Positions 44,941-57,166 of a stretch of 64,000 nucleotides of DNA are shown piece after piece (within the stretch, counting starts at the first letter, position 1; every line of letters begins with the position of its first letter). Made by a program: the position numbers and the translations under genes. Source of the stretch: Lycium barbarum (Eukaryota > Streptophyta > Magnoliopsida > Solanales > Solanaceae); contig NC_083339.1 of assembly GCF_019175385.1 (NCBI RefSeq), forward strand, positions 111,957,601 through 112,021,600, given 5' to 3'. The notes beneath the pieces were generated by a model. The model did not search any database, was not told the origin of the DNA, and saw only the letters and a program-made list of their open reading frames with translations.

Positions 44941-45205
44941 TTCTAAAGAAATTTTAACTATCTTAACGTAAGAAAGAATTTTAAGTTTCTTTATGTAAAA
45001 ATTAAACTGCACACTAGGATAATCGGAATCAATTACTTGAGATCAATAACGACGGCTAAGAGCTATGGAGATTCAAATTATTCGAGAAGGATTAGTGGAA
45101 CGTTACGGGTGAGTTCCTTTTAGAGTTGTTGTGTTGGACTAAATGACAAATCAGTTGCATCCTAGGAGAGTCCAAACGTAATGATCATGTGGAAAGATAA
45201 GACAA
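44941..45205. repeat. Duplicated intergenic block M2
   Basis: Second copy of 2630-2895, same strand, non-coding. It joins directly to block C2, giving the M-C order expected of one array unit. Confidence 0.75.
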
Positions 45206-45221
45206 TTGACCTTTCAAACGT

Positions 45222-45755
45222 TTAAAGGGTCATTGATGTTTTTGTCTTGCTGAACTAAACTCGCTCATTCACTCACTTGCACTAACACAGTGTTGAGAGT
45301 TACTGTCATATTTGCAACTGTCTGCTCTTTGCAAGAAATGAAAGAAACTAGTGGACCACGTGGAGCACGTACAGGAAATAGTAATCTTGTGGCTGCCCTT
45401 TCCTGACTCTCTTCTTGGACTCAAAGACACACACTGAATTTAAATTTTATAGGTTTTATATCAAAGATTCTTAGCATTGAATTTTTTATTTTTTTTAAGT
45501 TATGGATTCATATCTACTACTTATTTATTAATATAATTTTAGTAATTATTTATACTAAACATTTATGCTTCGCATCAAAAGCTGTGAGTTTAATGAATCT
45601 CTAGCTATAAAGCTAAATACGCCCTTGACTGGACTAGAAATAGAAATCTGGGATTAGTATAACTGTATTAACTTAAAAAGTAAAAAAACACTGGACTAGA
45701 AATAGGAATCTTGGACTAGTATTATTGTATTGAACAAAAAAGTGAAAAATTCTTT
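45222..45755. repeat. CBF flank block C2
   Basis: Best-preserved partner of block C1 (13246-13510). The motif CTGGACTAGAAATAGRAATC recurs twice (45629 and 45692). Non-coding. Confidence 0.7.
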
Positions 45756-46010
45756 TGAAAAAAAATGTGAATAATTATCATGACCAAACGGGTCTAATCA
45801 GCACAATTTCATTGGACAGATCGAATCCAGAATTTAAACTTTATCGGTTCGACCTTTTAAGTTTAGTTTGAACCCGCTGTATTTTAAAAGTTATAGTTCA
45901 TGTTTATTATTTATTGCAATTTTAATAATTTTTTACACATAAATTTATGTTCCACATCAGAAGTTAGGTGTTTAATTGAACCTTACTTATCATGCTACAA
46001 TATCCGCCAC
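45440..46010. repeat. Pair of diverged direct repeats
   Basis: 45440-45600 and 45830-45990 share, in order, GAATTTAAA.TTTAT, a TTATTTATTR..A.TTTTA core, CATTTATGCTTCGCATCA / AATTTATGTTCCACATCA, and GAAGTTAGGTGTTTAAT-like endings. They may be two decayed copies of one small element. Confidence 0.5.
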
Positions 46011-46124
46011 TTCATTGGATATCTCAAAATCAGTGTTTGGTTATTAAATTTTCAAGTTCAATTTGGAGTTGTGTTTACCCTAAAAAAGAGTACAGTTAAA
46101 TTTGTTTGTAATCTAAAGGATACG

Positions 46125-46728
46125 TGATTTGATTTGTTATAAATAGTGAATAAAAATGCTAATAATGACTAGAGAAATCAAATGAATAAATCAGTAAAGA
46201 ATTATAAGCAATAATAAATTAAATAAGCCTGGGCTTTGTTGATCCCTGGAGAGAATCCTTTGATAGGTTTTCCTCCTGTGGAACTATCGTATGAGTTGGC
46301 CTTGCAAAATTAATGTTAGATCGGTACAAAAGAATGACAAAGTAAGCTTAATTGCGAAAGATTGAACATTATGAATGTGTGTAAGTAGATGTTATTCGAT
46401 GATCCCTTTTGGTGGCCTTTAGGCTGCTTTTATAATACAAATACATCAACACTTAAGCCGTGATTAAATTCTAATAATGAGTAATAATAGACAATAAATG
46501 CTATTTTAATTCTAAATCATAACGTATGCTTTGAACCCGGACCGGTCACACAATATTCACCCTTCATTAATGACCCGAGACAATTGCCCTGGTTGGTTTG
46601 CTCTGGGTTTATTCGGGAATCCTTATCCTGATCAAATGAAACGACTAAGTGTTGTGTCACATTCAATCACCACATGTTCCATCCCCATTGTGCCATGTGT
46701 CGAACTGCACTTTGTTATGTATACAGAT
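46125..46728 (-). repeat. Probable LTR of the minus-strand Tat-lineage element
   Basis: Sequence of LTR character lies left of the antisense ORF. It ends near GTATACAGATA, just before TCCCCCCATTTTT (46730-46742), whose complement would be a polypurine tract. The outer boundary near TGATTTGATTTG (46126) is a guess and no partner LTR is seen. Confidence 0.35.
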
Positions 46729-47148
46729 AGTCCCCCCATTTTTCGGTGGAAGAAAGTGACACCGGGAGTGGATTTGAAACGCCACCAAGACAATCCTAAT
46801 CTTATAGCGGGAAAACGTTTCCGCTGCCCTTAGATATGATGTACGTCTCTTCAATTCTGATACGTCCGTCCACGTGTCTTCTTTGTGTTGGCTACATTGG
46901 ACGGTTCGAATTTCGAACCATTCATAATAGTGCAAACCTGTTAAAACCTCTAAACCCTTGTTAATTTTCTTTCTACACATCTCGAATCCCTTTCTTCATT
47001 TTTTCACTTTCTAAAATCTTTGGCCTTTCAACCAATTTCATATCTCCCTAATTCTTGATCATCATCATAAACAACAGGGCCAGGACCAGACCCTTCTCCA
47101 CTTCTATTCCATCTTCTTTATCTGCCTCTTTGCCGCCGTCCGCCGCCG

Positions 47149-49773
47149 ATGGCGGCAATCCTAGGGCTTATGTCAGAGAAACCTTCTAGTCATACATCCC
47201 CAGTTCGTTCAACTTCAACGACGATTTTACCCCTAAAAAGGTGGTACAAAGCAATAGAGGTGAGATGGCTAAAAACTATTCTTCCTCCATTACTGCTGCC
47301 ATTCTCAAGACCGTCTGTGAAGACTATAATTGGAGAACTATCTCTACAATTATGTATACACATATTCATTTATGTTTAGTTAGGTACCAACAATTGATCC
47401 GGTGATCATAGAAATGTGCAAACGCTCCAATGTTTGCCTTGCCCAAATTGTTCCGTCTATTTGGAGGGCAGTAGCTTGTATTCGATTCTTAGCAAATAAA
47501 GTGAACCAGCCCTTTACCTTGGATGATTTCATAGGGTTTATACCACCAGAAAATTTCGAGGTGGAATTATCACTGTATAAAAACATGAGAAATCTTCTCT
47601 TATTACCAGCCTGGACGATGACAATGATCAAGGCTAAATGGAAAGATTTGTTGCCATTCCTACGATAGAAATTGTTAAAGAAGAAGACATGTCTATACCA
47701 GAAGTATGGAACCCGACGCGTTGCTTATTCTTTTTCATGTTTGTAAAGCCAACAAAATCAGGCCTACCACCAATTTGCACTTCTCTGAGTGGATGCAAGC
47801 GCTTCTAGACGTTTCAAGTTGTGAGTTCCGGACCTGGAATGAGATTTCTCGTGATCGATGGAAACCCAAAAATCACGGTAATACTTATAACATCTTTTCC
47901 TTAAGTACTTTCAAACTCCCTTTCTCCTTCGAATGTAATCTATTACATCTAAATACATTTCTTTTCAGGTTTACCCAAAGGAACCGTCCAACCACGGGTT
48001 GTCATGATGGACCTCATTTTGAAGCCAGCGGCTTCTACCCAGCGATTTGCCCAGGCTACTGTGGTCGTGGGTTCAACTACCGTTAAGAAGACTAAGAAGA
48101 AAAAACCCGTCGGTTCTTTAAAGAAATCGGTAACTAATGCTTCAGCACCAACCTCTTCCACTCCTCTCAAAAGAAAGAGGAATTCCAGGGAAAAAATTTC
48201 CTACGGAGTCCTTGCCACCCCCGAGGCCAAAAAATATCTCGACCTCATCGATCCCCTTTGTTTCTGACACTATCGAAGTTGATGACAATGAAGAAACTGA
48301 AGATGACGACATAGTGGCTAAGCGGGTTTAGTCGAGGCCTACTCTGGAGATTCATCTTGCTAGTCCATTGCTCCCCTCATACTTTGGTGCGGAAAACCTT
48401 GATGATCTTTTTTTCGAAGCTGACACTTCTGTTGGTGGGAACCCTTTTGCCAGAAGTCCCTAGGCTGCTTCTTCGAGATCTTTGGAACCTAGCATCCCCA
48501 CAAGTCTTTTATCTCCCAGAGCTGCTGCTCATGTGCCAAGGGATCATGCCTCTTTTTGGTCTTGATTGGTCGACATTTTTCCTGCTCTGAGTATCAATCT
48601 TGACCAAGTTAAAATTATCACCATTACGGTTCCCGAAGATACTAACCTTCTTTCAAGGCCCGTTGCTGTGGCCAATTATTTGACTGCTTTGGTCTCGGAG
48701 TCGGACAAGGAGAACATGGACGGTGTTTCCTGGAAGTGTCTTTTTCATGAAGGCATGCATCCTTCTTCTCGGGCAAGATTCGTACCATCTTATTTATCCT
48801 TCTATCGATTTCCCTTTTGATGAAGACTTTTGATCCTTCACTCCCTCCTTTTCCCTTTATTTAGGCCGGAGTCCTCATTGGCGAAGGTCGGAAACGCTGT
48901 ATTGAATATTTTGGCAGGTTGACTACCAAACCTGGAGGAAAAGAATCGTGAGATTGAATTCAACATGTCTGAGCTCAGCAGAAGGGATTATCCGCTGACC
49001 GGTGACATTCCGGCCTTAAAAACTGAACTTGAACAAATAAAAGTATCCCTTCAAAAAGACAACCATGACCTTGAGCAAATGAAGGATAAAAAAGAAGCTT
49101 TCAGCCAGCAAGGCAACGGGCTTCAAGAACATATTGCTAAGCTTAAATTTGAATTTGACTCCCAAGACAAGGCCTTGAACCGTATCGTTCAGAATGAATC
49201 CTTCTTAGATGTTGAGGTTCGGAGATTAAATGCTGAGCTCTTTGTCGTTGATGATGAAAGGAATCCAATGGAACAAGAGCATATCCATGAACTTTCTTTA
49301 TGGAAAGAGAAAATCTAACAACAATCTCTGGAGATTCAAAGGCTGTGAGCTGAACGGGATGATCGGGTCAAAGAGATTAATGCTCTTTAAGCTGAACCTG
49401 ATAAAGCTCTATTGCAATGGGATGAGGCTCGTGCTTCTGTTAAAGCTCAAGAGTCTCGGGTCATTCTTCATGCTGAGTATACCACTTGGCATGTCCAAAG
49501 GTATACTCTTGAACAAGTCAAACTAAGAATTGATAACCTTGAGGACAGAATAGAAGAAGCCCGTAGACTCGAGCTAAAAGCCTCTGCAGCATTACCTCCA
49601 GCTCCTCTCCTTGACTTCGATGATTCCGATAGCGAAGATGCCAGAAGTGATGATGAAGGTGTTGAGACCGAAGAGGATGACCCCTTGAGCCCAGCTCTTT
49701 CTCTACCACCGACCAACCTTCTTACCTCCGATGCAGCTGATCATGATGAGGAGAGTGTATCCCCGATAATTTA
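47149..49773 (+). pseudogene. Antisense extra ORF of a Tat-lineage Ty3 element, with introns, broken
   Basis: Starts MAAILGLMSEK. A GT-AG intron at 47260-47383 joins WYKAIE to VPTIDPVIIEMCKRS, and a second at 47878-47968 joins WKPKNH to GLPKGTVQPR; both keep frame. Recognisable pieces follow the plant Ty3/Tat antisense-ORF family: VPSIWRAVACIRFLANKV..PFTLDDFIGF, SLDDDNDQG, IPEVWNP, TWNEISRDRWKPKNHGLPK. A Lys/Ser-rich stretch, a coiled coil (48965-49560: LKTELEQIKVSLQKDNHDLEQ...) and an acidic tail (FDDSDSEDARSDDEGVETEEDD) come after. Frameshifts near 47590, 48270 and 48420 and stops near 49316-49400 break it. Its function is unknown in the family. It converges tail-to-tail on the minus-strand pol end at about 49860. 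Confidence 0.75.
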
Positions 49774-49859
49774 AGCATGTATTTCCGCTTTCTCGTACCA
49801 CCACGATTGTACCTGAAGAATCTGTTAGTATAATAAAAACAAATTTGATTGAGACACAC

Positions 49860-51697
49860 CTATTAACAATAGTAACGCTTCAAATGACCGACGTTTCAAT
49901 TATTTGGAAACTTTGTTCCGTCTTCCATTTTTAATTGGTACGAACCATTCCCCGTTATGTTTGCTATCCGATAAGGTCCTTCCCAATTTAGACCAAGCTT
50001 TCCAGCATTCAAGTCACCGGTATTAAGAGTGACCTTCCGCAGGACCAAATCTCCTACTTAAAAGTATCTGAGTTTGGTTCGACGATTATAATATTTACCC
50101 ATTCTTTGCTTTTGCGCAACGATCCTGAGCAAAGCCATTTCCCTGTGTTCTTCCAGTAGATCCAGATTGTCTAGCAAAGATTCATTATTTTGTTATGCAT
50201 TGGCGTAAGTATACCTTAAAGACGGCTCTCCTATTTCCACTGGGATCAAGGCCTCGGCCCTATACACCAATGAAAATGGAGTTTCACCCGTGCTGAATTT
50301 CATAATGGTTTGGTGTGCCCATAATATTTCTAGTAGCAACTCCCTCCATCTTCCTTTTGCCAATTCTACCGTTTCTTTAAAATTTGAATAATTGTCTTAT
50401 TGGTTGACTCAGCATGACCATTTGCGTTCGTATGGAAGGAGTCGAAGTGATCTGCTTGTTTTTCAATTCATCGAGAAATTCTGTTATCTTCCTGCCCGCG
50501 AACTGTGGCCCGTTGTCATAGGTTATCTCATCAGGGATCCCAAAACCACAAATGATATGATCGTAAATTAAATCTATAACTTCCTTTTCTCGTATTTTTT
50601 TTGTAAGCTCCTTCTTCCACTTATTTAGAAAAATAGTCAGTCATAATAAGTAGAAACTTGATTTGACTGGGTGCCGCTGGTAATGGCCCCACAATGTCCA
50701 TCCCTCACTTCATGAACGACCAAGGTTACACCACCGGATGTAATAATTCCTTCGGTTAATTAATCATTGGAGCGCGAAGTTGGTATTTATCATACTGGAC
50801 AAATGCTTTTGTGTCTTCTTCCATTTGGGACCAATAATAACCTACCCTAATTAACTTTCTCATCAACAAGTCCGCACCGTAGTGATTCCTACAAACTCCT
50901 TCATGTACCTCTCTCATTAAGTAATTCGTTTCCCTTGGTCCCAAGCACCTGGCCAGCGGATCGTAAAATGACCTTCTATACAACTATCCATCCACCATGC
51001 AATACTGAGTTGCCTTCGTTCGTATGCCCAGCATTCTTTTACGTTATCTAGTATCTTGCCATCACACAAATATTCTATGCATTTGTTGCGCCAATCCCAA
51101 GTCCAACTGGTAGAATTAACTTCGTCATGGCTTGATCCAACATTGAATTCAACAACCACACCACCTTTCCAAAGTTGTTCCCTTCGGCGTCAGTTAATGA
51201 CCCCAAATTTGTCCGGGACGGCTGGCAATAATTTTTGTTCCTTTTGGAGCCTTATAACAAACGTACGAAGCAATTCAGTATCTCTCTGGGAAATCTCTAA
51301 GATATCTGCCTTCCTTGCTGACAACTTTTTTGCTCCGGTATGTGCTTTGATAAAAGCATCCGCAAGCATTTCGAAAGAATGAATTGAGTGCTCCAGAAGC
51401 AGTGAATACCAAGTCATTGCCCTTTTGGACAATGTTTCACCAAACTTCTTGAGTAGAACAGATTTAACCTCGTCTGGCTGCCTATCATTCCCTTTAACAC
51501 GCATGTGTATGCGATCACATGCTCTTGTGGATCTGTGGTCCCATCATAATTGGGTAGATCCTGCATTTTGAATGTCTTCGGGAGTTTTTTAGGCGCTGCA
51601 CTTGGTGGGTATGACAACTGAATATATCTTTTTGAACCCTAAAAGATCGCGAAGGATGAGGCGGACTAGATCGGCAAAGAGAAAGAAGGTGCATCAC
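49860..51697 (-). pseudogene. Tat-lineage Ty3 gag fused by deletion to the end of pol
   Basis: Minus-strand order from the right: gag (YPPSAAPKKLPKTFKMQDLPNY, YDGTTDPQEH, then LSKRAMTWYSLL, DAFIKAHTGAKKLSARKADI, 51617-51190). Then, with no protease, RT or RNase H between, come the pre-integrase linker (WRNKCIEYL.DGK) and the integrase zinc region (YRRSFYDPLARCLG, HEGVCRNHYGADLLMRKLI, 50983-50756). The integrase C-terminus (TPFS.VYRAEALIPVEIGEP region) ends near 49880. A deletion of 2-3 kb at about 51180 explains the join. All frames are broken. Confidence 0.78.
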
Positions 51698-51758
51698 AGC
51701 TCTAGAATTAGGATAAGTTCGAATAGTATTTGGAAATACTTTGTAAGCGAGGCGTTAG

Positions 51759-51761
<3 letters not shown>

Positions 51762-51834
<73 letters not shown>
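51762..51834. repeat. (TA)n microsatellite
   Basis: About 36 uninterrupted TA units at the junction between the Tat-type remains and the next retroelement. It may mark the deletion or insertion breakpoint. Confidence 0.95.
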
Positions 51835-51838
<4 letters not shown>

Positions 51839-51919
51839 ACATCCCATAAGTGGTTGCGCCAACCGATAGTATGTCCCAACAACCGACGTTGCTATAGACT
51901 GAAGGCATTAATCGAATAG

Positions 51920-54872
51920 GGTAATGAAGTTCAACTGACAAAAGTGGTACAAATGTTACAATGTAAGTTGATGTTATTTTCACTACAGGTTAGAGTTGGA
52001 AAGTCCTAATGCAATAACATCGGGGAAAGGAAGAAAGTGAGTGTATAGGAAGTAAAGAGATTAGAATGTCTTGAGAAAAGGAAAAAAAGTGTAAGAAAAG
52101 AGGGTGAGTGAAGCTTCTAAGAGAGACGACGAGAAAGGCAAGGGACTATTTGGATAAAATTTGAAGGTAGGCATGCGAAAGGGATAAAGTATGGTAGTAT
52201 GGAACAAAAGATGAATGTATGGGGTCAGAGAACAGACTTCGATAAGTAGGACTAAAGGAGAGTAACCACAAATAGGGTTGTGAAGTAAGAGAGCGAATGA
52301 TCAGGCCTTGCAACGATACTAAGAGATTTCCATCTCTCAAGAGGTATATAAAGGGATAAATGTATAGTTATACTGAAACGGGTTCCTCCGAAACGGAGAA
52401 GCTTTCCTAAAAGATGACTTAAGAATAGAACGGATTTGCATGTTTAAAGGAATATTTTATGAACTTGAGGGTCGATACTATAAAATAACAAGTGGATAAG
52501 GGCGCTCGGGGACGAAGGAACTCAAGGAAGGTTTGATAATTAAAGTAGGAAAGGCACACTAATGGGCTGGTCAAAAGGAGAGAAGAGAAGAAGAAGGGAA
52601 GAAAAGAAAAATTGAGCAATCAATAAGGACAAGCGAGAGGATAATGAACTAACAAAGCTAATCGGGAGGTAGTACATCAATGACATGGCATGAGGATAAG
52701 GAATACTGAGATTCAATTATAAAAGAAATAGAAGGATGTATGGGAAATATTCATGATTATGGACTAGCCTTGGCGGCAGGAAGGAGAAGAAAGAAGAGAG
52801 TATATTTGCAAGGATTTAACGACACGAACAAGAAGTGGCAGAACACTGGAAGAACTACAATGCATAGGTTGGATGCATATAAGTAGTCAAGGAAAATTTC
52901 GGATAAGTGAGCTAGGTGAATAAAAGGATTGATAGTGGAAGTGGAAGTGTGTAGCATATTAACTCTCAATTATATATTGTAGACGTAAAGTGAAACCGAA
53001 AACTCATAGTAAGAAGAATTTTAGTGATAATAGTTGTGGAGGAAGACGAGGGATTAAAAGAGCAAAGTGTGACCAAGTGCTCCGTAGAATGTTTTGATGG
53101 ATTCCAATGTCCCCATTAACCCATTGATTCGGGAAAATTTCAGTCATAAAAGGTAGAAGTAGAAGGGCCTTAAAAAAAAGGCGGCGAGAATGGATCTGTA
53201 ATGCATAAGCACTTCATTTAAATGCAAAGCCCTCGATTAGCAGATAGGAAAAATAAGTCAAGCTATACGATGAGGGAATTCTGATATTATAAGAGACCAA
53301 AGGAGTTGGAGGATCGTTAGGGTTGGTCGATGAATACTGATACTCAGGAGTTTTAGTGTATAAAAACACCCTTAAAAAGGGGGAAGAGCAGATCTAGTCC
53401 TGAAACGAGGTATGGCATTGTCAAAATTCCAAGGAAAGAAAGATGTTACTTAAAAAGGCTAAAATTTGGGACGTAGTGGCATATCAAGAATGCATTAAGA
53501 GGGAGCAGAGACGAATTAAAGATAAGCATACCATAAAGTAGGTATGAAAAGGAATTAAAATGGATCAAGAGAATACTTCATGTGGGTGTGAGATCTGATA
53601 TTTCTAGACCAGGGAAATTTGTGCCGCACCTAAATAGGCAGCGACGTATCCTAAAGAGTAATAAGGAGAGTAAGAAAGGTATGCAAGCTAACTACAAAGA
53701 GAATGATGAAATGGATGATGAGTAAAAAGGACACTTTGGGTTACAACGGAAGAAAATCTTGATATTAAAGGAAAAATATGAGAATCTTAACAAAAGGAGT
53801 AACGATAAGCAGTGTGGCGATCTCTAAAGAGAGGAAGAATGATATGGGTGCAGATAGAAAGGCAGCAACATCACCAGAAATTAGAAAGTATATCACGAGT
53901 CACTAAACATACTGAGTATAAGGGTATGTATTATAGAATTATATGAACCATCAGCGTAAGATTATGCGCCGCAGATGGGAATGGACACACCGGAAAGCCA
54001 ACAAGGAATGATAGCTAACTAAGTGATCACTGGAATGAGGAAATCAAGGGTAAGTATACCATACGGATGTTGGAAAAGAAGCTGTGGTAAAGTGAGAATT
54101 GCCCTAACTTTATAATTATAAGGTATACTAAAAGATTTGAGGCAAAGGAATTAAAGGGAGAGTTTTGACAAGAACTCGAAGATATTGTGAGCTATAGACC
54201 AGTTCGAACTATGATTATTGGTTCATTGATATATATAATCCTGCTACGAAGATAATAAAAATGGTTATGGAACATTAGGAATATACGTATTTAGGAAATT
54301 GTATTGAGGATATGGTTATAACTTATCATGGAAAGGAATTAAGATGGATGGTTAAAGAAACGTAACCGTTAAGAGTAAGGTTTTGTCAGTAGCCGAGTAC
54401 CGCTGAACAAGCAACTGGACGTTAGTATAAGAAATTTACGATGAATCAGAGAGCTTGGCTAATCAATTACGAGGGGATAATCTAGCACGTATCTAAGATC
54501 AACGAGTACAAGTATGGATAGCCAAGATATTATCGAAGGAGTCAACAAAAGAAAGTGTTGTATTCGAGCAAAGGAGTTATCCGTTAATAAAGAAAGAGGA
54601 ACGACGAGGAAGGATGCTCGCAGGACGGCGAGTAGTCGTGGAGTGGCCGGTTAAACCACAGGAATGGAGACAGAATGAGACGGAATACTAGTTGACTTAT
54701 AATTATATATATGAGGATTGAGGACTGTACAACTCACAAATGAATTTGATAAAGAGCTAAGAAGAATAGGACGAAACCGAGCAAATTATAGTATAAGTAT
54801 ACGGTAATTGAACAAAAAATTCAATGAAGATATTGAGGATCGGCGCACTACAACATTCGAGCACGAATATTT
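51920..54872 (+). mobile_element. Purine-rich non-coding interior of an LTR element
   Basis: Three kilobases with marked A+G excess on the plus strand and no recognisable gag or pol in any frame. It leads into ACATTCGAGCACGAATATTTTAA and a polypurine tract, the 3' end pattern of the Ty3 element at 14887. It is either a fully decayed interior or that of a non-autonomous LARD-type derivative. The 5' LTR is missing. Confidence 0.5.
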
Positions 54873-54886
54873 TAAGGGGGGAAGAA
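54873..54886 (+). other. Polypurine tract
   Basis: AAGGGGGGAAGAA-type tract directly before the LTR at 54887. Confidence 0.75.
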
Positions 54887-57166
54887 TGTTCCACCCTGTA
54901 TCTTTGAAGAAGCACTTATCAAATTTGAAACATAAGTACGTTGAGTTATGGTTAAGTAAAACCACTTTGGAATATAAGGAGCAAGCATTATTAAGTATAT
55001 TTAATGAGTGAAGGATGCATATAAGGTATACTGGAAGGTTTTATAAGGAAATGAGTGGAAGAAATGGAATAGTACGACTTTGGAGAAAAGATGGGTAAAG
55101 TTTCATGTAATAATTTTGGTACAATTTGAGGGACGAATATCTCTAAGCATATGAAGTGTTTTGATGTGAAACAAAAGCCTAAAATGAAGTTCGTCGAGTC
55201 TAATTTTCAACGCAACAAACCACTCGTCGATAAGACATTAGAGTAGAGAATTATGGATGTTACAAATTCGGCTGACAGAGCAGAAATGCGTGCTACAGTA
55301 CCAATTGCTACAAAGTACAGTGACCCCGACTCGAATTTGAACCTTATAAAGGGGAAAAACCCCATTTGTTTCACCAAAAAAAATAAAATTGAGAGCAGCA
55401 ACACAAAGGGCAATTATGTCATAAAAAGTTGAGGGTTTGAAGTGATTTTGCTTAATCAAGGCTCAGATAGTGCGTAGTTGTGATCACAGTATTATTTTGC
55501 ATTGGATTTGGCTTGGATTCAAGGTGGAATCTTGAAGATATTATCGTTTGGACAAGAAAAAGGTATGAATCTTTCTCTTTTGGTATTATTTAAGGCTTAT
55601 TTACGAAGATAAAGTCGTTAGATAATTGTATAGTAAGTTGGTTAGTTATGGAAGTGATGTTGTTAATGTTGGTATTGATGTTGTTGTTGTTGGTTGCTGA
55701 ATTACGATTTTGGGCTAGGCATATAAATAGAGGAGATGCTGCCAAAATTTCGGTAGATTCTAGAAAATTTATTTGAAGGCTTAGGATAAGTATATGACAA
55801 TGGAACTAATTATAGCATGAATGGTCTTATATGTAGATTACGAGACCGGAAATAGGCGGAAGAGACGAGACATGAATTTTTAGGTATGTTAAGGCTAGTC
55901 CCCTTTCCTTCAAAGGCATGATTCTTATATTATTGTCTTCCTTATATTTCCATGACCTTCTTACGTCCCAAGAGTTGAAAGCTCAAGATTATTAAGAGCT
56001 CCGTATGAGATAGAGATGAGATGTGTTTTACGATAATAATGATGATGATGACTCTATTTCTAAAGATTCCAAGGTTTATGAATTGACGCTTTGTGAGATT
56101 TATGATCTTATTCTATGTTTTCCCTTGATGTTATTCAATATTGATATTCTGACCTCATAATGCTAGTTCCTTCAAGGTGAGACATGATGATCATGATGTT
56201 CCATAATACAATCGGAGGTTACCGACCTTACGTGACCCCGATAGAGTTACAGTTTTCACTTGAGCTCCTATGCATGCTTCATGTTAGGTATATGATGATG
56301 TTTACACCATGCCTAGATGGCCGGGAAGCAACGCTAAGGCGAGCGGCTTATACACCGTGTCTATATGTCACAGGAAGCACCACTAGTGGGCGGCGTGAGA
56401 TGGTTACCTTGGACGCAGGAGACCCGGACGCGGGCTAATGATTATGCTAATTATATGTATATGAGAAATGTTTTCTTTAAAGTTAAGTATGCATGGTATC
56501 TGTCTTAAGAGGCAATCATATGTACAGGCTATTTCCTTACCTCATGTTATGCTTTATATTTCTCATTATGTTATTTTTCATGTTCGGTATCTCATGCTAT
56601 ATTATTATTCATGCCTTACATACTCAGTACATTACTCGTACTGACATCCTTTCTTGTGGACGCTGCGTTCATGCTCGCAGGTTCAGATAGCTAGCCGAGT
56701 GAGCCAAACCAATAGGACCTCTTTCCAATTCCAGCTAGCAAGCTCCATTTGGACCGGAGCTCTAGCCCTTTGGTATGCCCTTTGACATGTATATATACGG
56801 GTACAGCAGGGCCTTGTCCTGTCCATTTTGTAGTCTATATTCCATAGAGGTCTGTAGACAGTGTATATATAGTGGGGTCGTCATGTGCTTTCAGTTGTTC
56901 CTTAATTTTGTGAACAGTATATACGGTGACCAAGTTGGTCTATATTGTCATCCTCTGCTAGTACGCTTACATATACATATCCATATGCATGTTTCGTGGA
57001 ATTCTGAGATAAGATCTATCGTATAAATGCTACCGTGAACGATACCAGTGGAATATCAATCAAAATGGGCCACTAAGTTGTTTAGTACAGAGTGGGAGTG
57101 AGTTTAGGGGTGCTCAATCGGTAGTGTTCGGGTGCTCGTCACAACTCATTTGTTTAGGTCGTGACA
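54887..57166 (+). repeat. 3' LTR (2,280 bp), Tekay/Del-like
   Basis: Runs TGTTCCACCCTG to TTTAGGTCGTGACA. Shares order and wording with the LTR at 14887 (CATACTCAGTACATT.CTCGTACTGAC, GTGGACGCTGCGTTCATGC, CGGAGCT, GGGCCTTGTCCTG) but is clearly another family member. Its right edge abuts integrase sequence of a different element. Confidence 0.82.

Noticed and set aside
51694..51983. Frames across the TA microsatellite
   Set aside because: Ile-Tyr repeats from (TA)n; not coding.
52146..52969. Several minus-strand Ser/Phe/Leu-rich frames
   Set aside because: Arise from pyrimidine-rich complement of the purine-rich retroelement interior.
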